Assembly: GCA_946407735.1 (NCBI GenBank) | Contig: CAMJPL010000008.1 | Span: 1-64,000 of the forward strand | Direction: 5' to 3' | DNA: 64,000 nt | Source: an uncultured Clostridia bacterium | Lineage (GTDB): Bacteria; Bacillota; Clostridia; Oscillospirales; CAG-272 | Shown: piece by piece, positions 6,375 through 14,738 of the stretch | Layout of the letters: every line of letters begins with the position of its first letter | How positions within the stretch are numbered: the stretch's first letter is position 1 | Notes under the pieces: generated by a model | Told to the model about the DNA's origin: nothing | What the model saw: the letters and a program-made list of their open reading frames with translations, nothing else | The model's database searches: none | Program-made: the position numbers and the translations under genes

Positions 6375-8930
6375 TCAGATTTCCCCGCCGTCGAAGACAT
6401 AGTATCCGGCGCCGACCTCGGCGTCGGTGTCCCCGAAGACGACATGCGCCGTGACGCCGAACGGGACGCTCAGATGCAGAGTCTTTCTGCCGTATCTCTG
6501 CGTCCACCTGACGGTGAGTCCGCCGTACGGAGTATCTATCGCCGCCTCGCAGGAGAGCAGCTTCGAAGGCAGATAGGGCTTTACGTCGACGCGCCTGTAT
6601 CCCGGCTCGGTCGGTGAGACGCCCGCAAGACAGGCGTAGAACCAATAGCCTATCGCCCCGTACATCGGGTGATCGTGCGAGTTCATCCCGGCGTTCTTCT
6701 TTAGCTCGAAGCGCTCCCAGACGGTGGTCCCCTCGTTCTGAAGCATGAAGCCGTAGGACGGGTAGTCCTCGCGGGTGATGAGCTCATAGGCAAGCTCGAG
6801 CTCACCGTATCTCGAAAGGGCGTCGAACAGATATCTCGTGCACAGATTGCCGGTCGTTATCATGCCGCCGCGGCGCCTGATGTCGTCAGCCGCCGCCTTC
6901 ACGGCGAGATACGCCTCATCGCCTTCGATGATGCCGAGCCATACCGGGAAGACCTGGCACGCCTGACTCATGATCGAATCGGAGCCGCTTTCCCTGTCGG
7001 CGAAGATCCCGGAGCCGATATACCATTTGTCCAGCATGGCGGACTTTATCTTTCCGGCGAGATCGTCGTATTTCGCAACATCGTCTTCCCTGCCGAGGAT
7101 CGAGGCGAACCGAGAGATGAGACGGCAGTTCAGATACGAATAGCCGGTCGACATGAATATCCCGGGAGTCACGGCCGACTTCGCGCCCTCGGGGCTGTCG
7201 CATGCGTACGAAGGACCTGCCCAGTCTCCGTAATAGCTGTAATTTACGATATACCCGTCGCTCTTTGACAGAAGAACATCCTCCCACGCCTTATAGCCGT
7301 CGTAGGCCTCGGCTATGGTTTTCACATTCCCGTTGTGGATGTAGTCCTCCCATCCGGCGACAAGGAAGGATGAGCAGACCGGGTCGGCGGGATTGCCTCC
7401 CCAGATCGCCGGGGCGGTGCAGATGAATGCTCCTGTGCCGTAACGCCGCTGCGTGTCGAGTATGTCCCGCGTGATCTTAGGCCAGATCCTCGCCGTCTCG
7501 AAATTGTACGGCGTCTCCTCGAAGCGTACCGTCGCGTCGTTCATCCAGCCCATGCGCTCGTCGCGCTGAGGGCAGTCGGTGAGAATCGAGTGCATATTGT
7601 TCATCTCGGTCCGGATCACCGCCTGCTGTATGGCGTTTATGACAGCCGAGCCGCATCTGAAGCTGCCGCGCCTGCCGGGAAGGGTATTGCGCTCTACCGC
7701 CGTTATATCGCTCTTCGTCAGCGGACGGGGATATCCCGTCACCTCGGCGTAGCGGAAGCCGTGATACGTGAATTCCGGAATCCACATCCCGGAGTAATCG
7801 CCGCCGCAGATGAAGCGGTCGGTCGCCTTCGCCCCGCGGAGCGTCGCCGTGTACAGCCCGCCTTCGTCATCGAGCGTCTCGGACGTGCGGATGACGATCT
7901 CATTGCCGCAGTCTTTGAAATCCTCGCCGATGGCTATCATCGGCACTCCGGCGATATTCACGCCGAAATCAACGGTATAGCGCCCCGGTCCGTTCTGCCA
8001 TACTGCGACCGGCGTATGATATCCGCAGTCGGCGACGGGCGGTATCGTCATAAGCGACATGACGAGCCCGTCCGGCACGGAGGCGACGCCGACAGGCGAC
8101 GGCTCGGTATTTGATGCCGTCGAGTCGAAGGTCTCGCCGTTGAACAGATTGGAATATACTGTCCGCCCGTGACACCATGACCAGCTCCCATCGGTGACGA
8201 TATCCTCAGACGTGCCGTCGGCGTACCATATCCTCAGCAGAGCCGAGAGCTGCGGCTCGCCCGAAAACAGAGGACCGCCTCCGATGTTGCTGAATGTCCC
8301 GGCGGCGTCTATGTCGCGCCATCCGTCGGCGACGGTGACTGAAAGCGTGTGTTTTCCGACCGTCAGCCGATTTTTTGCGTCCGGGTAGGCGACATACTCG
8401 CGGCGAAGGTCGTAATCGGTGAATGACGGATCGAGCCGCACCGAATAGTGCTGTAAGGCCCTTCCGTCGATCTCCGGCTTCTGATATCCGATGCCGCTCA
8501 CCCAGAGCATGGCGGAGCTGACTTCCTTCGTTATCTCTATCCCCCGGCTGAAAACTATCGGCCGGTGCCGCTGATATCCCGGAGCGTCGATCCACGGCGC
8601 CGTCCACTCGGGCAGAGCGGCATAGATGAACCAGTCCGATGTATCTCCGGAAGAGCCTTTGTCGCCGGTGACAGAGATCCGTATGTCGATCTTCTCGCCG
8701 GGGCAGAATTCCCTGCCGCCGTAGCGGCAGCTCTGTATATCAGTCTCCGAAGCCGCCTCATACAGCAGTTCTTCACCGGAATAGAATCCGGCTTTGAACG
8801 ACGCCTGCTTCGTGTCGCCGCAGTCGCTTTCGACCGCCCATGAGAGAACGGGATTTTCAAAGCCCGCAAGATCTCCTCGGAGACCGTCGAGCAGTCCGCC
8901 GTCAAGGCGGAGAGAATGTATTCTCAGCAT
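6375..8930 (-). CDS. Alpha-L-rhamnosidase, GH78 family
   Basis: An 851-residue enzyme predicted to remove terminal alpha-L-rhamnose from plant glycosides or rhamnogalacturonan fragments. The GH78 catalytic signature TDCPQRDERMGWMNDA is present near residues 450-465, containing the Asp/Glu pair assigned as catalytic in the family. The N-terminal ~370 residues are beta-sandwich accessory domains, then the (alpha/alpha)6 barrel, and a C-terminal beta-sandwich ending with IDTPYGGLTVRW. There is no signal peptide, so it likely works on imported glycosides. The start is supported by AGGGGTGATATT before the ATG. It lies downstream of a GH106-like gene on the same strand, forming a rhamnose-directed cluster. 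Length and domain order match the family. Confidence 0.92.
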   Translation of the reverse strand: MLRIHSLRLDGGLLDGLRGDLAGFENPVLSWAVESDCGDTKQASFKAGFYSGEELLYEAASETDIQSCRYGGREFCPGEKIDIRISVTGDKGSSGDTSDWFIYAALPEWTAPWIDAPGYQRHRPIVFSRGIEITKEVSSAMLWVSGIGYQKPEIDGRALQHYSVRLDPSFTDYDLRREYVAYPDAKNRLTVGKHTLSVTVADGWRDIDAAGTFSNIGGGPLFSGEPQLSALLRIWYADGTSEDIVTDGSWSWCHGRTVYSNLFNGETFDSTASNTEPSPVGVASVPDGLVMSLMTIPPVADCGYHTPVAVWQNGPGRYTVDFGVNIAGVPMIAIGEDFKDCGNEIVIRTSETLDDEGGLYTATLRGAKATDRFICGGDYSGMWIPEFTYHGFRYAEVTGYPRPLTKSDITAVERNTLPGRRGSFRCGSAVINAIQQAVIRTEMNNMHSILTDCPQRDERMGWMNDATVRFEETPYNFETARIWPKITRDILDTQRRYGTGAFICTAPAIWGGNPADPVCSSFLVAGWEDYIHNGNVKTIAEAYDGYKAWEDVLLSKSDGYIVNYSYYGDWAGPSYACDSPEGAKSAVTPGIFMSTGYSYLNCRLISRFASILGREDDVAKYDDLAGKIKSAMLDKWYIGSGIFADRESGSDSIMSQACQVFPVWLGIIEGDEAYLAVKAAADDIRRRGGMITTGNLCTRYLFDALSRYGELELAYELITREDYPSYGFMLQNEGTTVWERFELKKNAGMNSHDHPMYGAIGYWFYACLAGVSPTEPGYRRVDVKPYLPSKLLSCEAAIDTPYGGLTVRWTQRYGRKTLHLSVPFGVTAHVVFGDTDAEVGAGYYVFDGGEI

Positions 8931-9067
8931 AATATCACCCCTGAAAAAACTGTTGTTGAATGTATGGTTTCTTCATCTCCGTACAGATATCGCGAGAGCC
9001 GTGATCAGCGCGGCCATGATGATGGATCAGTACGTTTTTTCTTGCCTCACGTTAATTTGTGATCCTC

Positions 9068-9358
9068 TCAGGCGAATTTCACAAGATAGACGATATATCC
9101 GGCTATGAGCAGAGCGGTGACGGCGAGCAGCAGCCATCCGATCTTAGGGAGTCTGGCTATCCGGCGGGGATCGTCGCGGTCATACTCGAACATATGCGGA
9201 TCGGTTATCATTATCACCGACGTCGTAATAAGGAACAGGAATATCACGCAGGCGACAACGGTGCCGAATATCACGCCGTTCGGTACAAAGAAGCTCTTTA
9301 TCACGGCGAGAGACGCCGTGACGAGCAGAAAAATGCGGTAAGCCGTTCTTTTTTTCAT
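9068..9358 (-). CDS. Small membrane protein with three predicted transmembrane helices
   Basis: A 96-residue protein beginning MKKRTAYRIF. Hydrophobic stretches at about residues 6-21, 27-48 and 74-94 suggest three membrane helices, with an acidic/basic loop DPHMFEYDRDDPRR between the last two. The ATG at 9358 is chosen over one 21 bp upstream because GGGGAGG is placed 8 bp before it. It follows the GH106-like gene with a slight overlap of its leader, so it is probably co-transcribed. No family was recognised. Confidence 0.7.
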   Translation of the reverse strand: MKKRTAYRIFLLVTASLAVIKSFFVPNGVIFGTVVACVIFLFLITTSVIMITDPHMFEYDRDDPRRIARLPKIGWLLLAVTALLIAGYIVYLVKFA

Positions 9359-9375
9359 CTTTTTTTCCTCCCCGA

Positions 9376-11817
9376 TCATCTGTACATCACTTTAATCGGA
9401 CCGATCAGGCCGCTCCCGGCCGTATTCGGCATAAACGTCATCTCCTTCGGGAAATACGGCGACAGCTGCCACTGCTCGTATCTCTCAAAGAAGTCGGTAC
9501 CAAGATACCTGTTCGCCGGCGTGTTGGTGACGACGATCCTCAGCTCATGGCTCCCGGCGCAAAGAAGCTCCGCCGGGATATCGAAACGGTACGGCGGCAT
9601 AAGCGCATCGCCGAGCCGATGACCGTCGAAATACGCCTCGGCGATATAACAGACATCTCCGAGATCGGCATATCCGCCCTTTTCGGCATTGTCTGTGAGC
9701 GTCACTTTGCATACATACTCGCAGCTGCCGGAAAAGTCATCGCCCACGGCGTCCCGCCAGTCTCCCGCAACAGCCGGACGGGGCGGATCATCGTACTCCC
9801 GTGTTTCGATCGTATCCCCTGTGAATTCCATCCCCCGGACGCGCCTTATCGTCATACCGCTGATCGAGGCGGACTTATCATACTCCGCTTTTTCTTCGGC
9901 TTCGGGGATGTCGGAAGATATGATAAGAGCGGTGAGCCCGCCCGACTCGAGCGTTATCCCGGCGTATCCGCCGCGCGTCACGGCAGGCGTCATCGCACCG
10001 TCTTCGGGCGACAGGATCGCGGCGTTCTTATCCCCGATCTTCACGGCGAAGGAGCGGCGTCCACCGGCCTGATTGAAGAGACAGATAATATCCCGACCTC
10101 CGTTTTCGGATATCCTTCGCATGACGCGGATGTCCTCCGCATCGCCCGTGAGCTCGGCGGCAGCCGGGACACCGTCCGCCGAGAAGCCTACATATCCGCC
10201 GCCTTCCACGAACCTCGAAAGGGCCTGCTTCGTCGCATCGGGCAGATACGCGCCTTCCGGGATCATCATCCTTCTGTAAGCGGCGATCCCGCTGGCGATC
10301 ACGCCGTTTTCTGTAGATGACGCCGCTATGATATCATCGTCGACGATGTCGAAATCGACGTGAGCGGATTCCAGCTCATATCCGAGCCTGTCGAACCTCT
10401 CCGCCATCTCCCGGCGCTTAACGCCTCCCCAGTAGTCGGAGACCGGATAATAGAGCGCCGTATCGCAGACGCGCTTCCCGACCGACGTTATATAGGACAG
10501 TCTTTCAAGATATCGGTTGAACTTCGGAAGGTATTCAAGCCCCGTCATCCTCTCGTCGAACAGCGGCTGTTCTCCGGCGAGGTGATAGCCGTCTCTCGCG
10601 TACGAGACGCCCATCAGATTGAACAGATTTATCCCCCGCACCGCCTGGAAGGCGGCGACGTATCTCATCTGCCCGTATGTCAGGCCGCTGCCGTAAACGC
10701 CGAACGACTCGCTCATGGCGTACGATGAGCCTGTCTGCGCCGCCGCGGACGATGCGTATCTCGGGTAGAAGCGGTTCTGCTCCGGATCGTCCTTTTTTCC
10801 CTCGCGCGGCGGGAAGATCTGCCTCCATATCACGTCGATCCCGGGGATGTCAAGGCACCTCAGCGCACGCATAAGGTGATAGCAGCATCCCGACATGCAG
10901 CCGTCCGGCTCGTCGTCCTTGTCCATATGCCCGGTAAAGGCGAGATCATGGCGGTTCGACCAGTCCCTGCAGGGGATGAGGTAGTTTTCGCAGAAGAAGC
11001 GGCTGCAGAGATCGTACCATCTGCGCCGTACTTCGATCCCCTTATCATCCGGCTCCTTATCTCCCGCGAGAACGGGAAGATACGGCAAAACAGACTCTCC
11101 GTACCGTTCCTCATACGCCCTGACGAGCTCGTCCCTGAACGGAGCGAAATCGGGAGCCTTCGGCTCGTCGGTGAAAACCGCCGTTACCGTTTTGCCGAAC
11201 ATATCGCCGAGAGCCTTCGCGTACCCTTCGTGCGTGACGGCGATGAAATGATCGGCGGAGCGGCGGTCGGTGAGATCCGGAAAATCGGCGCCGCCGTTTA
11301 CCGCGCGGCGGCTGTAATATTCCGTCACCGTGACATCCGCCGGAAACGACTCTCCCTCCGCGATCATTTTACCGTCACAGAACGCGGCGACAGCGTCGCT
11401 TCTGCGCCTTTTATATCTCTCATTTTCCGGGAGGACGAAACTCTCTCCCGCGAGCCTGCTTCTGGCGAGCTCGGGATGGTCCTTCAGCACCCTGCCGCAG
11501 GCCCCGCCTGACGGCCAGCCGCCCTCGTCGTACAGCCAGACGTGCATCCCGCGCTCTGCGGCGTACCTTACGGCGTGCGCGTACCGGCTGAAATATTCCG
11601 GCGTGAGATAATCCGGCTCGAGTTCGGTCGGCATCGTCGTCGGGCGGAAATTCTTCGGCTCGGGGATGATATATACCGCCTTCATCCCGAGGCGCAGCAT
11701 CTCGTCTATCTGGCGCTCGGATTCCGCGTCGTCCGCAGGAGCGTTCCAGTACCACGAGTATATCGGCGCAAAGGCGCCCGGAGGGGAGATGAAATCGTCA
11801 AGATTAAAATCATCCAT
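9376..11817 (-). CDS. GH106-like glycoside hydrolase (probable alpha-L-rhamnosidase relative)
   Basis: An 813-residue protein with a predicted TIM-barrel N-terminal half: GMKAVYIIPEPK, then WLYDEGGWPSGGACG and LKDHPELA (about residues 94-118), VFTDEP with Glu218, and MSESFGVYGSG with Glu370 as candidate acid/base and nucleophile. The C-terminal ~130 residues form a GH2-type jelly-roll sugar-binding domain ending GSGLIGPIKVMYR, as in GH106 enzymes. No signal peptide is present. A paralogue with the same motifs lies at 60513-62591. The neighbouring GH78 gene on the same strand supports a rhamnoside or pectin fragment substrate. Family placement is by motif pattern, and the substrate is inferred. 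Confidence 0.75.
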   Translation of the reverse strand: MDDFNLDDFISPPGAFAPIYSWYWNAPADDAESERQIDEMLRLGMKAVYIIPEPKNFRPTTMPTELEPDYLTPEYFSRYAHAVRYAAERGMHVWLYDEGGWPSGGACGRVLKDHPELARSRLAGESFVLPENERYKRRRSDAVAAFCDGKMIAEGESFPADVTVTEYYSRRAVNGGADFPDLTDRRSADHFIAVTHEGYAKALGDMFGKTVTAVFTDEPKAPDFAPFRDELVRAYEERYGESVLPYLPVLAGDKEPDDKGIEVRRRWYDLCSRFFCENYLIPCRDWSNRHDLAFTGHMDKDDEPDGCMSGCCYHLMRALRCLDIPGIDVIWRQIFPPREGKKDDPEQNRFYPRYASSAAAQTGSSYAMSESFGVYGSGLTYGQMRYVAAFQAVRGINLFNLMGVSYARDGYHLAGEQPLFDERMTGLEYLPKFNRYLERLSYITSVGKRVCDTALYYPVSDYWGGVKRREMAERFDRLGYELESAHVDFDIVDDDIIAASSTENGVIASGIAAYRRMMIPEGAYLPDATKQALSRFVEGGGYVGFSADGVPAAAELTGDAEDIRVMRRISENGGRDIICLFNQAGGRRSFAVKIGDKNAAILSPEDGAMTPAVTRGGYAGITLESGGLTALIISSDIPEAEEKAEYDKSASISGMTIRRVRGMEFTGDTIETREYDDPPRPAVAGDWRDAVGDDFSGSCEYVCKVTLTDNAEKGGYADLGDVCYIAEAYFDGHRLGDALMPPYRFDIPAELLCAGSHELRIVVTNTPANRYLGTDFFERYEQWQLSPYFPKEMTFMPNTAGSGLIGPIKVMYR

Positions 11818-11870
11818 GGCAGCTCTCTCTTTCTTTCGCGCAAAAAGCGCCGCTTCAAATACGGTTCGGC

Positions 11871-12998
11871 TCAGTATTCGATCATGACTTGTTTTTTAAG
11901 TTCATCCGGAAGCCATCTGTCGTCCTTTATATGCCCTGATCTCATTATTATGCGCTTAAGACCGGTGCAGCCGAGGAAGGCCTCGTCGTCTATGTATTCG
12001 ACGTTTTCCGGGATCTCTATCTCATTCAGGCTGACGCAGCCCTGAAAAGCGCGGTCCCATATCGCAGTCAGCGAAGACGGGAGCACGACCCGGCGAAGAC
12101 CGGTGTTGTCTATCAGCGCGCTGTTGCACAGCTCGGTCACGCCCTCCGGGATGACAAGCTCCTTCAGCCCCGCGTTGCCGCCGACAGCGGCGTAATCGAG
12201 CTGAGTAAAGCCGGGCGGAAGCCGCAATTCCCTGAGGCGCGGACAGTTGCAGACCGACTCATAGCCGAGATAATTTATCCGCGGCGGCAGGATAAGCCGC
12301 TCCATCCTTTCGCAGCAGAAGAAAGCGTATGAGGGGATTCCCTCCACGGTCTCTGGGATCACGAGCTCCTCGATATGGCCGCAGAAGCTGAACGCCCCGC
12401 TGCCGATGATACGGAGAGACTTCGGGAGCTCAATCCTGTGAAGATAATTCGTATGGGCAAACGCGTCCCCGGCTATCTCGGTCACGGTCTCAGGCACTCG
12501 GTATTCCGCGAGGCGCTTCGCAGAAGGGTATTTTATCAGCCTTGTCATGTCCCGGCTGAAAAGAACTCCGTCTTTTGAGATATACGCGGGATTGTCGGAC
12601 GCGGCATGAACGGCGAAAAGACGGCTGCCGCTGCCGATATAGAGCGCCTGCTCCCCGAGCCCGGTGAGTGAAGCCGGAAGGGTCAGTTCCATCACCCCCA
12701 GAGCATCCTGAAAAGCGTAACTGCCGAGGCTCAGGAGCCCCTCCGGAAGAGAGATCTTCTTCAATGCCCCGCACTGCGAGAAGGCGGAATCGCCGATCTT
12801 TTTCAGGGATGACGGCAGACGGACATCTTCAAGGTTCCTGAAATATTCGAACGCTCCGTCCGGGATCTCGGAAACGCCGTTATCTACGATTAGCTCCGTT
12901 ATATTCTCCCGCCATTCGCCGCTTGACAAATAGTCGAATCTTTCTTCGAAGTCGTGTATAAAAAGCTTGTTGTCTTTTACGGTATAGCCTGAACTCAT
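11871..12998 (-). CDS. BspA-type leucine-rich-repeat (LRR_5) protein without export signal
   Basis: A 375-residue protein composed almost entirely of repeats of about 23 residues of the form LPSSLKKIGDSAFSQCGALKKI, i.e. the LRR_5/BspA type usually found on surface proteins of gut bacteria. It opens with MSSGYTVKDNKLFIHDFEERFDYLSSG, which is not a signal peptide, and it has no sorting motif or membrane anchor at the C-terminus (ends DELKKQVMIEY), so the protein looks cytoplasmic. It is followed 53 bp later by the GH106-like gene on the same strand. Its role is unknown; LRR proteins bind other proteins. Confidence 0.85.
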   Translation of the reverse strand: MSSGYTVKDNKLFIHDFEERFDYLSSGEWRENITELIVDNGVSEIPDGAFEYFRNLEDVRLPSSLKKIGDSAFSQCGALKKISLPEGLLSLGSYAFQDALGVMELTLPASLTGLGEQALYIGSGSRLFAVHAASDNPAYISKDGVLFSRDMTRLIKYPSAKRLAEYRVPETVTEIAGDAFAHTNYLHRIELPKSLRIIGSGAFSFCGHIEELVIPETVEGIPSYAFFCCERMERLILPPRINYLGYESVCNCPRLRELRLPPGFTQLDYAAVGGNAGLKELVIPEGVTELCNSALIDNTGLRRVVLPSSLTAIWDRAFQGCVSLNEIEIPENVEYIDDEAFLGCTGLKRIIMRSGHIKDDRWLPDELKKQVMIEY

Positions 12999-13049
12999 TT
13001 CGCGTTATTCTTTAAGGTCTGTTTTATCTCCCGGCGGGCGGGGAGGATG

Positions 13050-13655
13050 TCAGTCCGTCGCGTCCGCCATGATCACGGCGTACCTGTTCATGCGTTTATC
13101 ATATACGCTCCAGCATGCCGTGCCCCACCATTCATGTCCGGCTTCAAAATAATTCGACCAGTCCGTCGTCCACTCATATACTTCAAGCTCATCCGTCCCC
13201 TCCGGGAACAGTACGGAATTGACCTTGCGAAATTCATCAGGTCCGTATCCGGACGTATGCGGGGGCTCCCAGAAAGCATACCAGTACGGGATCTGTTCTC
13301 CTTTGCCGGGATCAGGCCACGGACAATCATAAAACCTCTGACCGATACGGTCTGTCCGCAGTATTGCAGGTACATGAAAGAGCTGCGCCGGATCGATCCT
13401 GTGGGCATGTGCCTTCCCGATATCCAGATTCCAGGGGAACGGCTCGTCCCGGACCTTTTGGCAATAATCGACCTCCGATCTCAGCTGCTCCTCGATATAC
13501 CGTTCTATCACCTTGAGCATCGCGAACAGCACGGCGTCCTTATGGGAGCGGTATCCCTGATGCGGCGTATCGTCTTCGATGAGGCAGTAGTCGACGACGA
13601 GCCTGTCGTATTTTTCTATCAGCTCATAAAACGGATCATTTATAAGTTCACGCAT
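13050..13655 (-). CDS. Hypothetical protein, 201 residues
   Basis: A soluble acidic protein with many aromatic residues (WPDPGKGEQIPYWYAFWEPP, WSNYFEAGHEWWGTACWSVYD). No family was recognised. The first ~70 residues look helical, the remainder beta-rich; the C-terminal part resembles small immunity or DUF-type proteins that end in a Trp-rich sheet, but this is a weak impression. The ATG at 13655 is chosen because GGAGG lies 8 bp upstream; a GTG 9 bp earlier would overlap that site. Its own promoter is seen at 13754-13782, divergent from the HAD phosphatase. Confidence 0.65.
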   Translation of the reverse strand: MRELINDPFYELIEKYDRLVVDYCLIEDDTPHQGYRSHKDAVLFAMLKVIERYIEEQLRSEVDYCQKVRDEPFPWNLDIGKAHAHRIDPAQLFHVPAILRTDRIGQRFYDCPWPDPGKGEQIPYWYAFWEPPHTSGYGPDEFRKVNSVLFPEGTDELEVYEWTTDWSNYFEAGHEWWGTACWSVYDKRMNRYAVIMADATD

Positions 13656-13753
13656 ATCGCTCACCTCCGAATCCCGATCTGCTCATCCCGGCATCCGATC
13701 CGTCTTAGGATCACCGCCGCATGCCGGTTTCACGCAGAGACCGCCGCAAAAGT

Positions 13754-13782
13754 ATTATAACACATCCCAGGCCATATTTCAA
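13754..13782 (-). promoter_or_regulatory. Sigma-A promoter of the 201-residue hypothetical gene
   Basis: On the minus strand TTGAAA (13782-13777) and TATAAT (13759-13754) are separated by 17 bp. Confidence 0.75.
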
Positions 13783-13785
13783 GTA

Positions 13786-13809
13786 CGGCGGACTCATTTT
13801 CATCCGCCG
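13786..13809. promoter_or_regulatory. Inverted repeat between two divergent promoters
   Basis: CGGCGGA (13786-13792) and TCCGCCG (13803-13809) with a 10-bp spacer sit exactly between the minus-strand -35 box ending at 13782 and the plus-strand -35 box starting at 13811. The position is ideal for a shared operator; no regulator is known. Confidence 0.45.
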
Positions 13810-13810
13810 A

Positions 13811-13839
13811 TTGACAGATGGGAGGTTATATGGTATAAT
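13811..13839 (+). promoter_or_regulatory. Perfect consensus sigma-A promoter of the HAD phosphatase
   Basis: TTGACA (13811-13816), 17-bp spacer, TATAAT (13834-13839). The ATG at 13872 gives a leader of about 25 bases containing GAAAGGAAACAGGA. Confidence 0.85.
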
Positions 13840-13871
13840 ATTATCCGAAACCGAAAGGAAACAGGATAAAA

Positions 13872-14702
13872 ATGAGCGGAAAAGGCATATTTGACGGTAT
13901 TCTCATAGTCTCCGACATAGACGGCACATTTCTCGGCTCCGGCAGCAGGATAGTCAGCCGCAACATAGAAGCGCTTAAGCGCTATAAGGCCGGGGGAGGA
14001 CGGTTCACCGTCGCCACCGGAAGGGAATGGTATCTTGTGCTGCGGGACGTGCCGTACATGGCGGACATAGTCAACGCCCCGATCATATGCTGCAACGGAG
14101 CTGAGATCTATGATCTCTCCGCCGGCGATACCATAACCCGCGTTCACCACGACGAAGCGGCGTATGAAATGACGCTCGATCTAATGACCGCCTTCCCTTC
14201 GCTCCGGCTTAAGGTGACGATAGACGACATATGGTACTGCAGGGACGAGAGCGAGATAGCCGGTGACAAGGCGATGTTCTCCGACCGTATACGCGTGATG
14301 CCGTACTCCGATTTTCCGCGCGGCGGATGGATGAAGATCCTTTTCTGGGGCGATCCGAAGGACATCGTCAGGATAAAGGAATACGGCGTGCCGCGCTACC
14401 CGGATTTCGTCTTCGTCTCGGCTCACGACAACGGCGTCGAGATACAGTCCCCTCTCGGCACCAAGGCGGCGATGCTGCCGAAGCTGAAGGAGGCCGTCGG
14501 CGCGAAGGAGCTCTGGGCCGTCGGCGATTACGAGAACGACATCCTGATGCTTGAAGCCGCCGAAAACAGAGCCTGCCCGGAAAACGCGCTCGACATCGTC
14601 AAGGCGCTGCCCGGGATAGTCCGTCTCTGCTCAAACGACGAGGGCTGCACCGCCGATCTCATCGAAAAGATAGAGCGGGCAAAATCATCTCAGGCGATAT
14701 AA
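13872..14702 (+). CDS. Cof-type HAD-family phosphatase
   Basis: A 276-residue haloacid dehalogenase-fold hydrolase of the Cof/YidA type. Motif I is VSDIDGTFLGSGSR with the nucleophile Asp and second Asp; motif II lies in FTVATGRE; motif IV is GDYENDILMLEAAE near the C-terminus, where the acidic residues bind Mg2+. A large C2 cap sits between them. Substrates of this family are sugar phosphates, nucleotides or FMN precursors. It has its own consensus promoter, and the TetM-like gene begins 36 bp downstream on the same strand, so they may share a transcript. Specific substrate cannot be assigned. Confidence 0.88.
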   Translation: MSGKGIFDGILIVSDIDGTFLGSGSRIVSRNIEALKRYKAGGGRFTVATGREWYLVLRDVPYMADIVNAPIICCNGAEIYDLSAGDTITRVHHDEAAYEMTLDLMTAFPSLRLKVTIDDIWYCRDESEIAGDKAMFSDRIRVMPYSDFPRGGWMKILFWGDPKDIVRIKEYGVPRYPDFVFVSAHDNGVEIQSPLGTKAAMLPKLKEAVGAKELWAVGDYENDILMLEAAENRACPENALDIVKALPGIVRLCSNDEGCTADLIEKIERAKSSQAI

Positions 14703-14738
14703 AGCCGCATAACACCGATAAGCAACTGGATATCTGAT

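Noticed and set aside
8931-9067. A 14-residue hydrophobic mini-frame (MAALITALAISVRR) on the minus strand
   Set aside because: Too short and without a ribosome-binding site or partner; could be a remnant of a membrane gene but nothing supports that.
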